From positions 1 to 53,548 of the forward strand of contig JAFKKP010000306.1 in assembly GCA_017305515.1 (NCBI GenBank): DNA of 53,548 nt. The letters are read 5' to 3'. Position numbers and translations under genes: made by a program. Below are positions 8,824 to 19,088 of the stretch, one piece after another; position 1 is the first letter of the stretch; each line of letters starts with the position of its first letter. The notes under the pieces were generated by a model. That model was not told the origin of the DNA. It did no database searches and worked only from the letters and a program-made list of their open reading frames with translations. The DNA is from Hyphomicrobiales bacterium (lineage in GTDB: Bacteria; Pseudomonadota; Alphaproteobacteria; Rhizobiales; Xanthobacteraceae).

Positions 8824-9863
8824 CACGCCGCCTTTACGATCTCTGCAATCTTGTGGGCGGCGCGTCCATCGCCATATTCGCCGATCTCTCGGCGCGCAGC
8901 GAAGTCCGCGCCCTTCCACAATCGATTCCAACCATGCGTGACGGTCTCGACCCACTCGGTCTCATCGCGCAGCGTGGTGCACGGGACACGATGGAAGTAC
9001 GCTTCCTTCTGCAACCCGCCGGAATCGGTATAGACCGCCGCCGCGCCGCCCAGCAGCGTCGCCATGTCGAGATAGCCGACAGGTCCAATGACACGCAACC
9101 TGTCGAGCTGGATACCGAACTTCTCGGCTGCATGGCGCGTGCGCGGATGCAGCGGCAGAACAATCGGAAATTTCTTCGCCTCGTTATTCAAATAGTCGAT
9201 GACCGCGCGCAGCGCCGCCGGATCGTCGGTGTTTTCGGCACGATGCACCGTCGCAAGCGCGTAGTGTTTCGGCGCCAAAGACATATCCGCAATGATCGTC
9301 GAGCGATCCTTCGCGCGTTTCGCCGCGAACATCGTGGCATCGTACATCACGTCGCCGACATGATGGACGCCGGTGCGGATGCCCTCGGCTTCAAGATTTT
9401 CGACCGCCTGCGCGGTGGGACAAAACTGTAGTGCCGCGACATGATCGGTGAGAACGCGATTGATTTCTTCCGGCATGCGGCGATTGAACGAGCGCAGACC
9501 CGCTTCGACATGGGCGATCGGAATATGCAGCTTGGCCGCCGCGAGCGAGCCTGCGAGCGTCGAATTGGTGTCGCCATAGACGACGACCCAGTCCGGTTTT
9601 TCGGACAGCAGCACCGGCTCGATGGCCGACAGCATTCGCCCGGTCATGTCGCCGTGACCGCCGCCGTGAATGTCGAGACGATAGGCTGGTGGCGGAATAT
9701 CGAGTTCATCGAAAAACACATCAGACATGTCGGCGTCGAAGTGCTGACCGGTATGGATCATCACTTCATCGAGGCCGTCGGTCTCGCGAATCGCGCGGCT
9801 CACCGCAGCAGCCTTGATGAACTGCGGGCGCGCGCCGACGACGGTGAGAATCTTGCGCGTCAC
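8823..9863 (-). CDS. wecB: Non-hydrolysing UDP-GlcNAc 2-epimerase family (WecB/WbpI type)
   Basis: A 346-residue protein matching the full length of the family: TVVGARPQFIKAAAVSRAI at the N terminus, HTGQHFDADMSDVFF, HVEAGLRSFNRRMPEE with the conserved His/Glu region, and TDSGGLQKEAY near residue 285. The family inverts C2 of UDP-GlcNAc (WecB) or of UDP-GlcNAc3NAcA (WbpI/WlbD). The locus encodes WbpB, WbpE and WbpD homologues, so the WbpI-type reaction giving UDP-ManNAc3NAcA is the better guess, although sequence reading alone cannot separate the two. It starts at a GTG that overlaps the stop of the WbmF-like gene (GTGA) and is coupled to the next gene by ATGA. It lies about 31 kb from the other genes of its likely pathway but directly beside the WbmF/G/H set. 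Confidence 0.87.
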   Translation of the reverse strand: MTRKILTVVGARPQFIKAAAVSRAIRETDGLDEVMIHTGQHFDADMSDVFFDELDIPPPAYRLDIHGGGHGDMTGRMLSAIEPVLLSEKPDWVVVYGDTNSTLAGSLAAAKLHIPIAHVEAGLRSFNRRMPEEINRVLTDHVAALQFCPTAQAVENLEAEGIRTGVHHVGDVMYDATMFAAKRAKDRSTIIADMSLAPKHYALATVHRAENTDDPAALRAVIDYLNNEAKKFPIVLPLHPRTRHAAEKFGIQLDRLRVIGPVGYLDMATLLGGAAAVYTDSGGLQKEAYFHRVPCTTLRDETEWVETVTHGWNRLWKGADFAARREIGEYGDGRAAHKIAEIVKAA

Positions 9864-10926
9864 GCGCTATACGTCCTCACCTGCGGCACGAAACGCGCGT
9901 GCTGGTTCATGCAGGCCAGAATCCTTACGCGGTTGTCGCGCGTCCATTGCACCGTTTTTGCCAGACCGTCCTGATGCGCGACGGAGGCCTTGAAACCCAG
10001 CATTTGCAGGGCTTTTGAAGGGTCGCCGAACCGCTGTCCGGAGCGGTCCCAGTCGCGCGCCGGGGTCAGCGCAATCGGCGTCTTGTTGCCGGCGAGCGCG
10101 TTGATGCGCTCGGCGAGATCCTTGATCGTGGTCTCGGCGCCCGATGCGAGATTATAAATTTCGCCCGGCTCGCCGCGCAGCGCCGCCGCCATCAATCCGC
10201 GCGCCATGTCCTCGACGAAAATGAAATCGCGCGATGCGATGCCGCCGTTCTCGACCGGCAGCGCCTCGCCGTGCAGCGCCTTCCAGACGAAGGTCGGCGT
10301 CACATTGCGCCACACGGTATGCACGGTGCCGCGCCAGCGGCCCGCACCGAGAATTTCTCCTGGGCCGTAAACATTTTGAAAGCGCGCCTTCACGAACGGC
10401 AGTTTGTGACGGGTGAAATAATAATTGCCGTACATCTCGCCGACGAGTTTCGAGATCGAATACGGGCTGTCGTGGAACAACGACACCGGCGCGTCTTCGG
10501 TTGTCGCCTCCGCGCCGTCGAAAGTCTTCTCCGCGACGGCGCAGCCCGCCGCTGCATAAACGACCTTCCGCAGCGAGGTCATGCCCTTCAGCCGCTCGAA
10601 CAGTTTCAATGTCGTGATTGTGTTGTTGGCGTGGTCGGCGAGAGGATCGGCAATCGACGACTGGTTGCCGTGATAGCAGGCCAGATGGAAAACGTAGTCG
10701 AGATCGTCCGGCAGCGCGGACAAAACGTGATCGTCGGCAATCGATCCCAGACGAAAATCGACATCGCCGCCTTCCGGCACGTTGGAAATATCCGCCGACA
10801 GGAGATTGTCCACGATGGTGACGCGGGCGGGCTTCTGCTCGCGCAGCAGCCGCACGAGATTGGAGCCGACAAATCCGGCGCCGCCGACAACCAGCACATT
10901 GGCGCCGGCAAATGTTTCGTTCGCCA

Positions 10927-10927
<1 letters not shown>
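9860..10927 (-). CDS. WbmF-like NAD-dependent sugar-nucleotide epimerase (SDR)
   Basis: A 355-residue extended short-chain dehydrogenase with a Rossmann NAD site GGAGFVGS (15-22) and the catalytic pair Y156-x3-K160 (YSISK). Blocks such as HLACYHGNQSSIADPLADH, ARFQNVYGPGEILGAGRWRG and NVTPTF closely match my recollection of WbmF from Bordetella bronchiseptica, which acts with WbmG and WbmH in making the L-configured 2,3-diacetamido-galacturonic acid of its O antigen. Homologues of both partners follow here within 3 kb. The ATG at 10927 overlaps the stop of the upstream methyltransferase (ATGA); a longer reading to 10978 sits inside that gene. The exact reaction of WbmF homologues is less certain than the family match. 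Confidence 0.85.
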
Positions 10928-11769
<842 letters not shown>

Positions 11770-11776
11770 TCTGTGC

Positions 11777-12706
11777 TCAGTGCTTCGCCGAGAGGTGGCT
11801 GTAAACGTCGCTGACGCCGTGCCTGTCGTACCACGACAGCATCCGCGTCATCGTCTCGGCGAACGGCACTTTAGCCGTCCACCCAAGCGTCTTCGTCGTC
11901 GCCGACGGATCGGGCACAACCGCAGGCACGTCGTCATCGCCGACCGGCACGACCTTCACGCCAGGGTCGGAAGGAAGTTGAAGATGCGCGCGCACGGCGT
12001 CATACACATCCTTGATCGTGCGCCCCTCGCCGCTCGACACGTTGAAAATCCCGCTGGGCGCGTTATCCGCCATCACCAGATCGACGGCTGCGAGAAAATC
12101 CGACATGTCGAGAAAGTCGCGCTGCGCGTCGGTGCAGAAGCATGCCTGCCCGGCCTTGAGGCGTTTGTAGAATGTCGGGATTGGCCCGATGGCCAGCCGC
12201 GGGCCGCACACATTCGCCAGCCGCAACGACGCGAACGGCAACCCGCTCATCGAAAGATACTGCTCGCCCGCGACCTTCGAGATTCCATAACTCGTGAAAG
12301 GCCGCAGCGGCTGATCGACGGGAATCGGAACGGCGTCAGGCCGCCCATAACAAAGCACCGTCTGGAAATTGAGAATGCGCAACACCTTATGTTCACGCGC
12401 CGCATCGACGACATTGATGGTGCCGGAGACGTTGGTCGAAGCATCTTCCTGCCAGTTCGCAGGGTCTTTATACGAGGCCGCCGAATGCACGACATACGTC
12501 GGTTTGAACTCTGCGAACGCCCGCGCCACAAGATCGCGATCCGCAATCGATCCTTCGACCAGTGTCAGCCCCTTGACCGGCGGCACCACCTCGCGCTTGC
12601 CGGTCGCGAAATTGTCGATCGCAAGAATCTCGTGACCCTTCGGCAGCCAGTGCTCGATCAGGTTTGAGCCAAGGCAGCCTGCGCCGCCGGTTATCAGGAT
12701 ACGCAT
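11777..12706 (-). CDS. WbmG-like NAD-dependent sugar-nucleotide epimerase (SDR)
   Basis: A 309-residue extended SDR with NAD site GGAGCLGS (7-14) and catalytic Y140-x3-K144. The block HSAASYKDPANWQEDA, the SGEGRTIKDVYDAV region and the C-terminal end DVYSHLSA closely resemble WbmG of Bordetella bronchiseptica as I remember it. It is also a paralogue of the adjacent WbmH-like protein. Together with the WbmF-like enzyme these three are expected to convert a UDP-diacetamido-uronic acid to another stereoisomer (L-GalNAc3NAcA in Bordetella). The start is the ATG at 12706; an extension to 12775 would overlap the upstream gene heavily. It is spaced 11 nt and 7 nt from its neighbours. Confidence 0.85.
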   Translation of the reverse strand: MRILITGGAGCLGSNLIEHWLPKGHEILAIDNFATGKREVVPPVKGLTLVEGSIADRDLVARAFAEFKPTYVVHSAASYKDPANWQEDASTNVSGTINVVDAAREHKVLRILNFQTVLCYGRPDAVPIPVDQPLRPFTSYGISKVAGEQYLSMSGLPFASLRLANVCGPRLAIGPIPTFYKRLKAGQACFCTDAQRDFLDMSDFLAAVDLVMADNAPSGIFNVSSGEGRTIKDVYDAVRAHLQLPSDPGVKVVPVGDDDVPAVVPDPSATTKTLGWTAKVPFAETMTRMLSWYDRHGVSDVYSHLSAKH

Positions 12707-12717
12707 AAAAGCAAACC

Positions 12718-13653
12718 TCAGGATCGCGCGATCTTCAGATGCGTGTAACCGCCCTGCACGCCGTCGCGCTTCCATCGCTCGACTGCGGCTTCGGCAATCT
12801 TGGTCAGCGGCGTGAATTCGACATTGCCAAAATCCTTGAACGTGCGCGACGGGTCGAGAAGGATCGAGGCGGCATCGTCAGGACCGAGCGGCTTCACTTC
12901 CGGCTCTGGATAATCGTTGAGCTTCATCGCACCGACCACCGCATCGTAAAGCTCGCGGATCGACACGTCCTTGCCCGAAGAGAAGTGATAGGTGCCCTTG
13001 CCGGTGCCGTCGGCGGCGCGGACAACGACCTTTGCGAGATCCTTCGCATAACAAAAATCGCGGCGCGCAGGCGTGACGAAGCATTTCTTGCCACCCGACA
13101 GGCGCTCGTAGAAAATCGGCAGCGGGCCGGAGACGTTGCGTTCGCCGATGACGTTGGCGAGGCGGAACGTCACCCAGTCGACGCCGGAGAATTGCACATA
13201 GTGTTCGCCGCAAGTTTTGGAAATCGCGTAGCTCGAATTCACCGGATTGATCGGATGATCGAGCGTGATCGGGGATTGCGTCGGCTTGGTGCCGTAGCAC
13301 AGCGCGGTCTGGAAATAGATCAGGCGCGATACGCCGTGAGACTTCGATGCCTTCGCGATGTTGGCGGTGCCGGCGGCATTCACCAGCGCGTCGGTGCCCC
13401 AGTCGTCAGGGTCTTTATACGAGGCCGCCGTGTGGATCACGACCTGCGGCTTGAACTCAGAAAACAGCGCATCGACGACTTTTCCATCGACAATGGTGTC
13501 CTCGACGAGTTTCAGATTTTTGTGCTCGGTGAGATTGTCGCGCCGGCCTGTGGAGAAATTGTCGATGGCGAGAACCTGATCGCCGCGTGCGAGCAGCATA
13601 TCGGTAACTGTCGAGCCGACTTGTCCGGCGCCGCCGGTGACAAAGACTTTCAT
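12718..13653 (-). CDS. WbmH-like NAD-dependent sugar-nucleotide epimerase (SDR)
   Basis: A 311-residue extended SDR with NAD site GGAGQVGS (7-14) and catalytic Y142-x3-K146 (YAISK). The blocks HTAASYKDPDDW, IYFQTALCYG, NVSGPLPIFYERLSGGKKCF and the end GGYTHLK match my recollection of Bordetella bronchiseptica WbmH almost word for word. That makes it the strongest single pointer to an L-GalNAc3NAcA-like sugar. It is a paralogue of the WbmG-like protein 11 nt downstream. The upstream neighbour is an AsnB-type amidotransferase 45 nt away, the same association seen in Bordetella, where part of the uronic acid is amidated. Confidence 0.87.
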   Translation of the reverse strand: MKVFVTGGAGQVGSTVTDMLLARGDQVLAIDNFSTGRRDNLTEHKNLKLVEDTIVDGKVVDALFSEFKPQVVIHTAASYKDPDDWGTDALVNAAGTANIAKASKSHGVSRLIYFQTALCYGTKPTQSPITLDHPINPVNSSYAISKTCGEHYVQFSGVDWVTFRLANVIGERNVSGPLPIFYERLSGGKKCFVTPARRDFCYAKDLAKVVVRAADGTGKGTYHFSSGKDVSIRELYDAVVGAMKLNDYPEPEVKPLGPDDAASILLDPSRTFKDFGNVEFTPLTKIAEAAVERWKRDGVQGGYTHLKIARS

Positions 13654-13698
13654 TGTTGCCTCATATCGTTCTTCTGAATGCCAAATGATCGGCGACGG

Positions 13699-15612
13699 TC
13701 AGTTGACCATTGCCCTGAATTCCGCCGCGCGGTCGTGGAAACGCTGGTGCCACAACTCCAGACTGAGCAGGCCCCAGGTCTTGCGCGAGAACTGCGAGGC
13801 GAAGCCGAAATTCGCCAGCACCACATCGCTGTTGAAGTAAGGCCGGTGCCGCGCTTTCTGTTGCGCGAAAACATCCCGCACATAATTCTGGAGCGGCCCC
13901 TGAAACCACTCCTTCAGCGGCACAGGGAAACCCATCTTGTCGCGACGCTCGACAACGCTTTTCGGCAGCGTATCGCGATAGGCTTCCTTCATCAGCTGCT
14001 TCATCTGGCCGCCCTTGAACTTCACGTCGGCAGGAACAGTTGCGAGGAATTCGACCAGCGGATGATCGAGCAGTGGCACGCGGCTTTCAAGACCGTGCGC
14101 CATGCTCATGCGGTCCTCGACATGCAGCAGCGCGGGCAAGAGGCACTTGAAATCGAAATGCGTCATCTTGTCGAAATAGGCTTCCTTGCGCACGTTGTCC
14201 TGATTGTTGAAGATCGCGCGGAACGCGTCGAACACCTGCGTCTTGTCGAGCGATGACCAATCCACCTCGCCGACCATGTCGGTCGAGCGGTCGACGAGAC
14301 GGAAATAACGCTTGTCGAGATCGTCGAACAATCCCTCGCGCCAGAATTCCTTGATCATCGGCTTGTATTCGCGAAGCAGGCCGAGATTGGGAACGATCGA
14401 TTCGATCGTGACGACGTAATTGCCCTGCTTGTAGGTGCCGTCCATCGCCGCCTTGATGCTCTGCTCGAAATAGGCGACGAGATAACGCGCATAGCCTCCG
14501 AGCAGTTCGTCGCCGCCCTGCCCGCCGAGCACGACCTTCAGGTGCTTCGCCGCCAGCGCCGACACCATGAACTGCGGGAACGACCCCGGACCGGCCACCG
14601 GGAAATCCAGGTGATAGATCACGTCGTCGATGCGATTGCGAAAATCTTCCGCCGTGATGTCGGCAATATGCAGAGACATGTCCGCAAGGTCCGTCACCTC
14701 ACGCGCGTAGCGGCTTTCGTCGTAGCCCGGATACTCCATAAACCGCCCGTGGAACGCGAGGCGATTGCGATGGTCGTGCTTGGATGCAAGCAGCGCGACC
14801 AGACTCGAATCCATGCCGCCCGATACATATCCGCCGACCGGAACGTCCGCGCGCAAATGCACGTTCATCGAATCCGCGATCAGTTCGCGGAAGCGATCCT
14901 CGAAATAGCGCGGCGTGCGCGTGAAATCGACCTCGTAGTTGACGTCCCAATAACGGGCGATCTTGATGTTGCCATTGGCGACGACCAGTGAATGTCCCGG
15001 CAACAGCTGCTCGATGCCCTTGAACAACGTCTTGGTGCCGATGGTGTATTGAAACGTCAGATATTCCGCGAGCGCCGATGAATCGGTTTCAATCTCTGGC
15101 AGGAACGGCAACAGCGCCTTGGCCTCCGACGCGAAGTAAAGAACGCCGCCCTGCTGCGTGTGATAGAACGGCTTGATGCCGAACCGGTCGCGCGCGGCGA
15201 ACAGTTTCTTGTTGCGCTCGTCCCATAGCGCGAAGGCAAACATGCCGCGCAGATGCAGAACACAGTCTTCGCCCCACTTCTCATAGGCGGCGAGGATGAC
15301 TTCGGTGTCGGAGGTCGAGCGGAAATTCCAGCCTGCCGAAAGCTCGTCGCGCAGTTCGATGTAATTGTAGATCTCGCCGTTATAGGTGATGACCGTGCCG
15401 TTCGGCGCATGCATCGGCTGCGCGCCGCCGGGCGACAGATCGATGATCGCAAGACGCCGATGCACGAACCCCACGCGGCTGTCATTTGAAAGCCAGTCGC
15501 CGGCGCCGTCCGGCCCGCGATGCGAAATTAGCGAGGACATCGCGCGCAGCGAGCCGGCCGGGCGCGAGCAAGGGTTATTGGTCAGCGAGATGAAACCGGC
15601 AATTCCGCACAT
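13699..15612 (-). CDS. asnB: AsnB-type glutamine-dependent amidotransferase (copy 2)
   Basis: A 637-residue protein beginning MCGIAGF with the catalytic Cys2, a class II glutaminase domain (HRGPDGAG near 31, TYNGEIYNY near 76) and a synthetase domain with PP-loop SGGMDSS at 264-270 and GGQGGDELLGGYARY later. It is full length for the family. Its position next to the WbmH/WbmG/WbmF-like genes parallels the Bordetella O-antigen loci, where an AsnB relative amidates GalNAc3NAcA. It is therefore the best candidate for amidating the WbmFGH product. The upstream neighbour, 31 nt away, is a CgeB-like glycosyltransferase, repeating the arrangement seen for copy 1. Classical asparagine synthesis is possible but unlikely in this setting. 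Confidence 0.88.
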   Translation of the reverse strand: MCGIAGFISLTNNPCSRPAGSLRAMSSLISHRGPDGAGDWLSNDSRVGFVHRRLAIIDLSPGGAQPMHAPNGTVITYNGEIYNYIELRDELSAGWNFRSTSDTEVILAAYEKWGEDCVLHLRGMFAFALWDERNKKLFAARDRFGIKPFYHTQQGGVLYFASEAKALLPFLPEIETDSSALAEYLTFQYTIGTKTLFKGIEQLLPGHSLVVANGNIKIARYWDVNYEVDFTRTPRYFEDRFRELIADSMNVHLRADVPVGGYVSGGMDSSLVALLASKHDHRNRLAFHGRFMEYPGYDESRYAREVTDLADMSLHIADITAEDFRNRIDDVIYHLDFPVAGPGSFPQFMVSALAAKHLKVVLGGQGGDELLGGYARYLVAYFEQSIKAAMDGTYKQGNYVVTIESIVPNLGLLREYKPMIKEFWREGLFDDLDKRYFRLVDRSTDMVGEVDWSSLDKTQVFDAFRAIFNNQDNVRKEAYFDKMTHFDFKCLLPALLHVEDRMSMAHGLESRVPLLDHPLVEFLATVPADVKFKGGQMKQLMKEAYRDTLPKSVVERRDKMGFPVPLKEWFQGPLQNYVRDVFAQQKARHRPYFNSDVVLANFGFASQFSRKTWGLLSLELWHQRFHDRAAEFRAMVN

Positions 15613-15643
15613 AGAACTTCAGACTTTTCTCTCGGTGGACCGA

Positions 15644-16957
15644 TCAGCGCGACGCGGCGCGAAACGGACGAAGAAAATATTTGAGCCAGGCATGGACCGC
15701 CTCGCGCGTTTCCGGCCGCGCGCGACCGAGAATGCGCGCAAACAGCAAACGGTAGCCGCCCTCCGTCGCGCGGCGGCGAAACCAGCGCGCGCGCGTCGTC
15801 AGCGTCGGGTTCGTGAGTTTCTCGAACTCAGAGTCCGGCAGCGGCGCAAGCTGCGCCTTCATCTGCGGCTGGAAGGCACCCGACAATACTTCATCGAATT
15901 GCTGCACGAACGCGCCGAACGTATTGGCGGGATTGCCGGCAATCTCTCGATAGGCATTGTCGATAATGTCCTGCGCACGCTGCGGGTCTTTCAGGACCGC
16001 GACGATCTCGGCGTGATTGGAATGATCCTTTTTCAACGCAAGATAGTGGCGGTCCGCAATCATGCGGCCGGAATAGTCGCCCTCATAAAGCACCATCAGC
16101 GTCCGCAGCGCCGCCGCCTCGAAGCATCGCGGCGAGATTTGGTTGAGGACGATCTTGCCCTCCAGATCCTTGAAATAGAGGCTTTGCAGGGTCTCGAAGT
16201 CGACACCCGGCTCACGCACGGTGTGAGCATCGACAGCGCGCTGCACGTCGCCAGTGAAATCGAATACCGACGCTCCGCTTTCGACACCGAGCATCGCCTT
16301 GCAGCGGCAGACGAAGTCGATCCAGCCGTCACCATAGAGACGATCTTCCTCGCGGAAGGATATATCCAGTTTCAATCCGTCGGCAGCTGCATCGTCACGA
16401 AACCGCGACCCGATCCGGTATTTCTCCTGACCGAGATCGCCGAGCCACGCCGGCACTTTTCGCGCACGATAACCGACATCGATCGGGCGTTCGGAATAAG
16501 ACGGCACCGCACGATCGAGCAGCGCCTCCGGCACATATCCGGTCAGCACGTTGATCTTGACGACACCGGGCAATTTTTCCGCCGGATAAACTTTCTCGAT
16601 TTCGCCTTCCGGGACGCAGGTGAACAGCACATCGATGCCGATCTCGCGCATGGCGGCGATGGCCTCGTTCACCCGGCGATACTCGTCCTGAATAAAAAAC
16701 GCCTTGAGACCGCGATAGCGCCCCAGCGCCTGCCGCAAATTCGCGCTGACCGAATTGTTGTCGAAGCTCGTCAGTGAGTAGTGAATAGCCACCGCGTCGA
16801 AATAATCGAGGTTCAGCGCCGGCGGAAGATCGCCCAATATCGACACGATCCGAATCTTGTGACGCGATTGCGCAACGAGCGAATCGATATGATCGCGCAC
16901 GGTCGCAGCAATATCCGAGCGGTAATCGCACAGCAGAAGGATATTGAGACGACTCAC
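15644..16957 (-). CDS. CgeB-like (Glyco_trans_1_2) glycosyltransferase, copy B
   Basis: A 437-residue soluble protein. The N terminus NILLLCDYRSDIAATVRDHI looks like the first strand of a GT-B fold. The C-terminal half has GKIVLNQISPRCFEAAALRT and DRHYLALKKDHSNH, the signature of the Glyco_trans_1_2/CgeB domain, where the Glu of the FEAAA block contacts the nucleotide. It is a paralogue of the protein at 7576-8823. It starts at a GTG overlapping the stop of the upstream glycosyltransferase (GTGA). It lies directly before AsnB copy 2, just as its paralogue lies before copy 1. Linkage and donor are unknown. Confidence 0.8.
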   Translation of the reverse strand: MSRLNILLLCDYRSDIAATVRDHIDSLVAQSRHKIRIVSILGDLPPALNLDYFDAVAIHYSLTSFDNNSVSANLRQALGRYRGLKAFFIQDEYRRVNEAIAAMREIGIDVLFTCVPEGEIEKVYPAEKLPGVVKINVLTGYVPEALLDRAVPSYSERPIDVGYRARKVPAWLGDLGQEKYRIGSRFRDDAAADGLKLDISFREEDRLYGDGWIDFVCRCKAMLGVESGASVFDFTGDVQRAVDAHTVREPGVDFETLQSLYFKDLEGKIVLNQISPRCFEAAALRTLMVLYEGDYSGRMIADRHYLALKKDHSNHAEIVAVLKDPQRAQDIIDNAYREIAGNPANTFGAFVQQFDEVLSGAFQPQMKAQLAPLPDSEFEKLTNPTLTTRARWFRRRATEGGYRLLFARILGRARPETREAVHAWLKYFLRPFRAASR

Positions 16958-18315
16958 GCGGCCTTGACCTCGCTCAATAGCCGGTCAGCTTGCAACGCAT
17001 CGTAGACCCGCTCGAAGCGCGCCGCGCATGCTTCCGCCGAATGCCACTTCACCGCAAACTCGCAGCTTGCCTTTCCGATCTTCCTGCGCTTTTCGGCGTC
17101 CGACAGCAAATCGCGCAACGTGCCGTAGATCGTCGATTCGTTCGCGGACACCAGCGGACATGTCTCGATGGAATCGAGGCGATCTTCGCCAATCGTTTCG
17201 TCTTTATGCATGTAGCAGACGGTGGGCACGCCGAGCATCATGCCTTCGCGCGCGGTCGCGCCATAACGGCCATAGTTGAGTTGATCGACGATGACATCCG
17301 CCTGCACTTGAATGAAACGAACCTCGGTGCTGGGAACATCGGTCACGAATTCGAGCCTTACCTTCATGCCTTCGGCGCGCAGCCGGTCGATTGCCGCGAC
17401 AACAGCGCCGGTGCCCTTCAAATTGCGCTCGCCGTTTGCACGGAAGGAGAAATTCCCAACGGCATGATAGACGATCAGTTCGCCCGCCTCGCGCTTGAGG
17501 CGATATTTCTGCGGAACATCGATGTCCGGACGCCACAGATTGGAATCCAGCGCGGTGGTCAGCGGTTCGCGGAAAACCTTGGGGCCCTTTTGATAGTCGA
17601 GTGCCGGCGTGCCTTCGCTCGCGATCAGATCGCACAGCATCTGAAATTTGTGACCCCATGCCAGGTTGCCGCGATCATTGCAAACCTGGGGATTGTTCTG
17701 CCAAACGCAGCGGTCGCAACAACCGCTCCATTTGTGCACCGACGTCTGCGAAACACCGTCGAGACAACCCGACACCGAATAACCGATTTTGACGCCCGCT
17801 TGCTTGAGTTGCATCACGTCGAACGGCCAGTGATTGAAATCGCCGGAATAGTCGAACTCCGATGGCGACAGCGCCAGCTGACCGCGTCCGTAGAAATGCA
17901 CCATGCCGAAGCGATCGATCGCTTTGGTGAGAAACGCGTCGATCTTGTTCTGCATCTCGAAAGGATCGGCATCATGCAGACAAAGATCGTTGCCGTGATA
18001 GAAGTTCGCGTGCTCGCCGTCCGGCGCCTCGATGCTCACAGAGATCGCATCCCATCCGCGCTTGCGTAGCGCCGCCGCGAGATAGAAGAAATTGTAATAG
18101 CTGTTGTGGAAGAAGGCGACGCTGCGCTTGCTGCTTGAGCGCGCGGGAGGCACGCCCTCGCCGCGCGCGGCCTGATTTTCGAGCACGGCGATCTTCGATT
18201 TCAATCCGGCAAGATGCGACGTGCGGATCAGCGACAGCGGCCCAAAGCGAAGCCCGACGCCGCGGCGCAGCGCCTGATACTGATCCGAAAACGCTTTTGA
18301 GAGAAAATTCTTCAC
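16954..18315 (-). CDS. GT4-like glycosyltransferase with a cysteine-rich insert
   Basis: A 453-residue protein with a GT-B layout: an N-terminal domain opening with SVAFFHNSYYNFFYLAAALR near residue 65, and a C-terminal domain with QLNYGRYGATAREGMMLGVP near residue 355, the donor-site EGMxLGxP motif of GT4 enzymes. Between them lies a cysteine cluster, C184-x15-C200-x2-C203-x8-C212 (plus C199), that looks like a zinc knuckle. A comparable cluster occurs at the same place in the GT4 protein at 21716-22846. The start is the GTG at 18315, overlapping the stop of the deacetylase-like gene (GTGA); a longer frame to 18471 lies inside that gene. Donor and acceptor are unknown. Confidence 0.75.
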   Translation of the reverse strand: MKNFLSKAFSDQYQALRRGVGLRFGPLSLIRTSHLAGLKSKIAVLENQAARGEGVPPARSSSKRSVAFFHNSYYNFFYLAAALRKRGWDAISVSIEAPDGEHANFYHGNDLCLHDADPFEMQNKIDAFLTKAIDRFGMVHFYGRGQLALSPSEFDYSGDFNHWPFDVMQLKQAGVKIGYSVSGCLDGVSQTSVHKWSGCCDRCVWQNNPQVCNDRGNLAWGHKFQMLCDLIASEGTPALDYQKGPKVFREPLTTALDSNLWRPDIDVPQKYRLKREAGELIVYHAVGNFSFRANGERNLKGTGAVVAAIDRLRAEGMKVRLEFVTDVPSTEVRFIQVQADVIVDQLNYGRYGATAREGMMLGVPTVCYMHKDETIGEDRLDSIETCPLVSANESTIYGTLRDLLSDAEKRRKIGKASCEFAVKWHSAEACAARFERVYDALQADRLLSEVKAA

Positions 18316-19088
18316 GCACGCTGTCCGGGACCGGCCGTATCGTCCGCAATCAGTTTCACATTCGCCAGCGTCCGTTCGCGCGATTGCCAGTGATCGACGA
18401 CGGCCTGACGGTTGTCGCGCAGCACCTTGCGCCATTTGTCCAGCATGTCGAGCGGCTGCGGCGTCCACCACATCGGATGGATCAGAAGCTGAAGACGCGG
18501 ATGGATCGCACGCTCGAAAATGTCCAGCGGATGGTCGTGACGCCAGTTCATGTTGGTGTCCGACACATAGAAATACGGCGACATCTGCGCGGCATTGTAA
18601 GTGTTCACGAGACCTGGAAATGCGATCTGCGCGTCGAGAATGGCCTGCGTCGGCTGATGGAACGAGACCGCCTCGATCCTGGTGCCGAATTCGCTTTCCA
18701 GCCAGCGCGTCTCGCGCTGCACTTCCTCAATCACGAAATCCGCGTTTTTGCCCTCGCAGCGTTCGCCCATGAAATGCAGACCGATGCTGTGCCCGTCGCG
18801 CAGCATGCGCGCAACCATCGCGGTGCCCTCGACGGAAAACGGATTATAGGCGGTCGAGCGCGTCATCAGAAAATAGGTCGCTTTGATGCCGAGCGATTTT
18901 TCGACATCGAGCATGCCGCCGCAGCCAAGCAATTCCGAATCGACATCATGACGCAGCAAACAACTGCGATCTGCGCGCTCCTTGCCGATGTCGCCGAACG
19001 ACACGAATTGATAACCGCCGTCCAGCCCCGCACGAAGCACCGCCTCGTAGGACTTCAGGTCGAAGGCTGCTTTAAGACTGTCGCTCAC
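18312..19088 (-). CDS. Polysaccharide deacetylase-like protein (NodB-fold)
   Basis: A 258-residue protein. The motif LRHDVDSEL near residue 45 corresponds to the metal and base aspartates of carbohydrate esterase 4 enzymes. GHSIGLHFMGE near residue 100 supplies the metal histidines, and SFHQPTQA near 140 a further family motif. No signal peptide is seen, so it probably acts on a cytoplasmic sugar nucleotide or lipid-linked sugar. This subgroup is common next to formyl- and aminotransferases in O-antigen loci, where N-deacetylation could prepare an amine for another acyl group. It starts at GTG 19088 overlapping the SDR stop, and its own stop overlaps the next start (GTGA on both sides). Activity on a sugar is inferred. 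Confidence 0.72.
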   Translation of the reverse strand: MSDSLKAAFDLKSYEAVLRAGLDGGYQFVSFGDIGKERADRSCLLRHDVDSELLGCGGMLDVEKSLGIKATYFLMTRSTAYNPFSVEGTAMVARMLRDGHSIGLHFMGERCEGKNADFVIEEVQRETRWLESEFGTRIEAVSFHQPTQAILDAQIAFPGLVNTYNAAQMSPYFYVSDTNMNWRHDHPLDIFERAIHPRLQLLIHPMWWTPQPLDMLDKWRKVLRDNRQAVVDHWQSRERTLANVKLIADDTAGPGQRA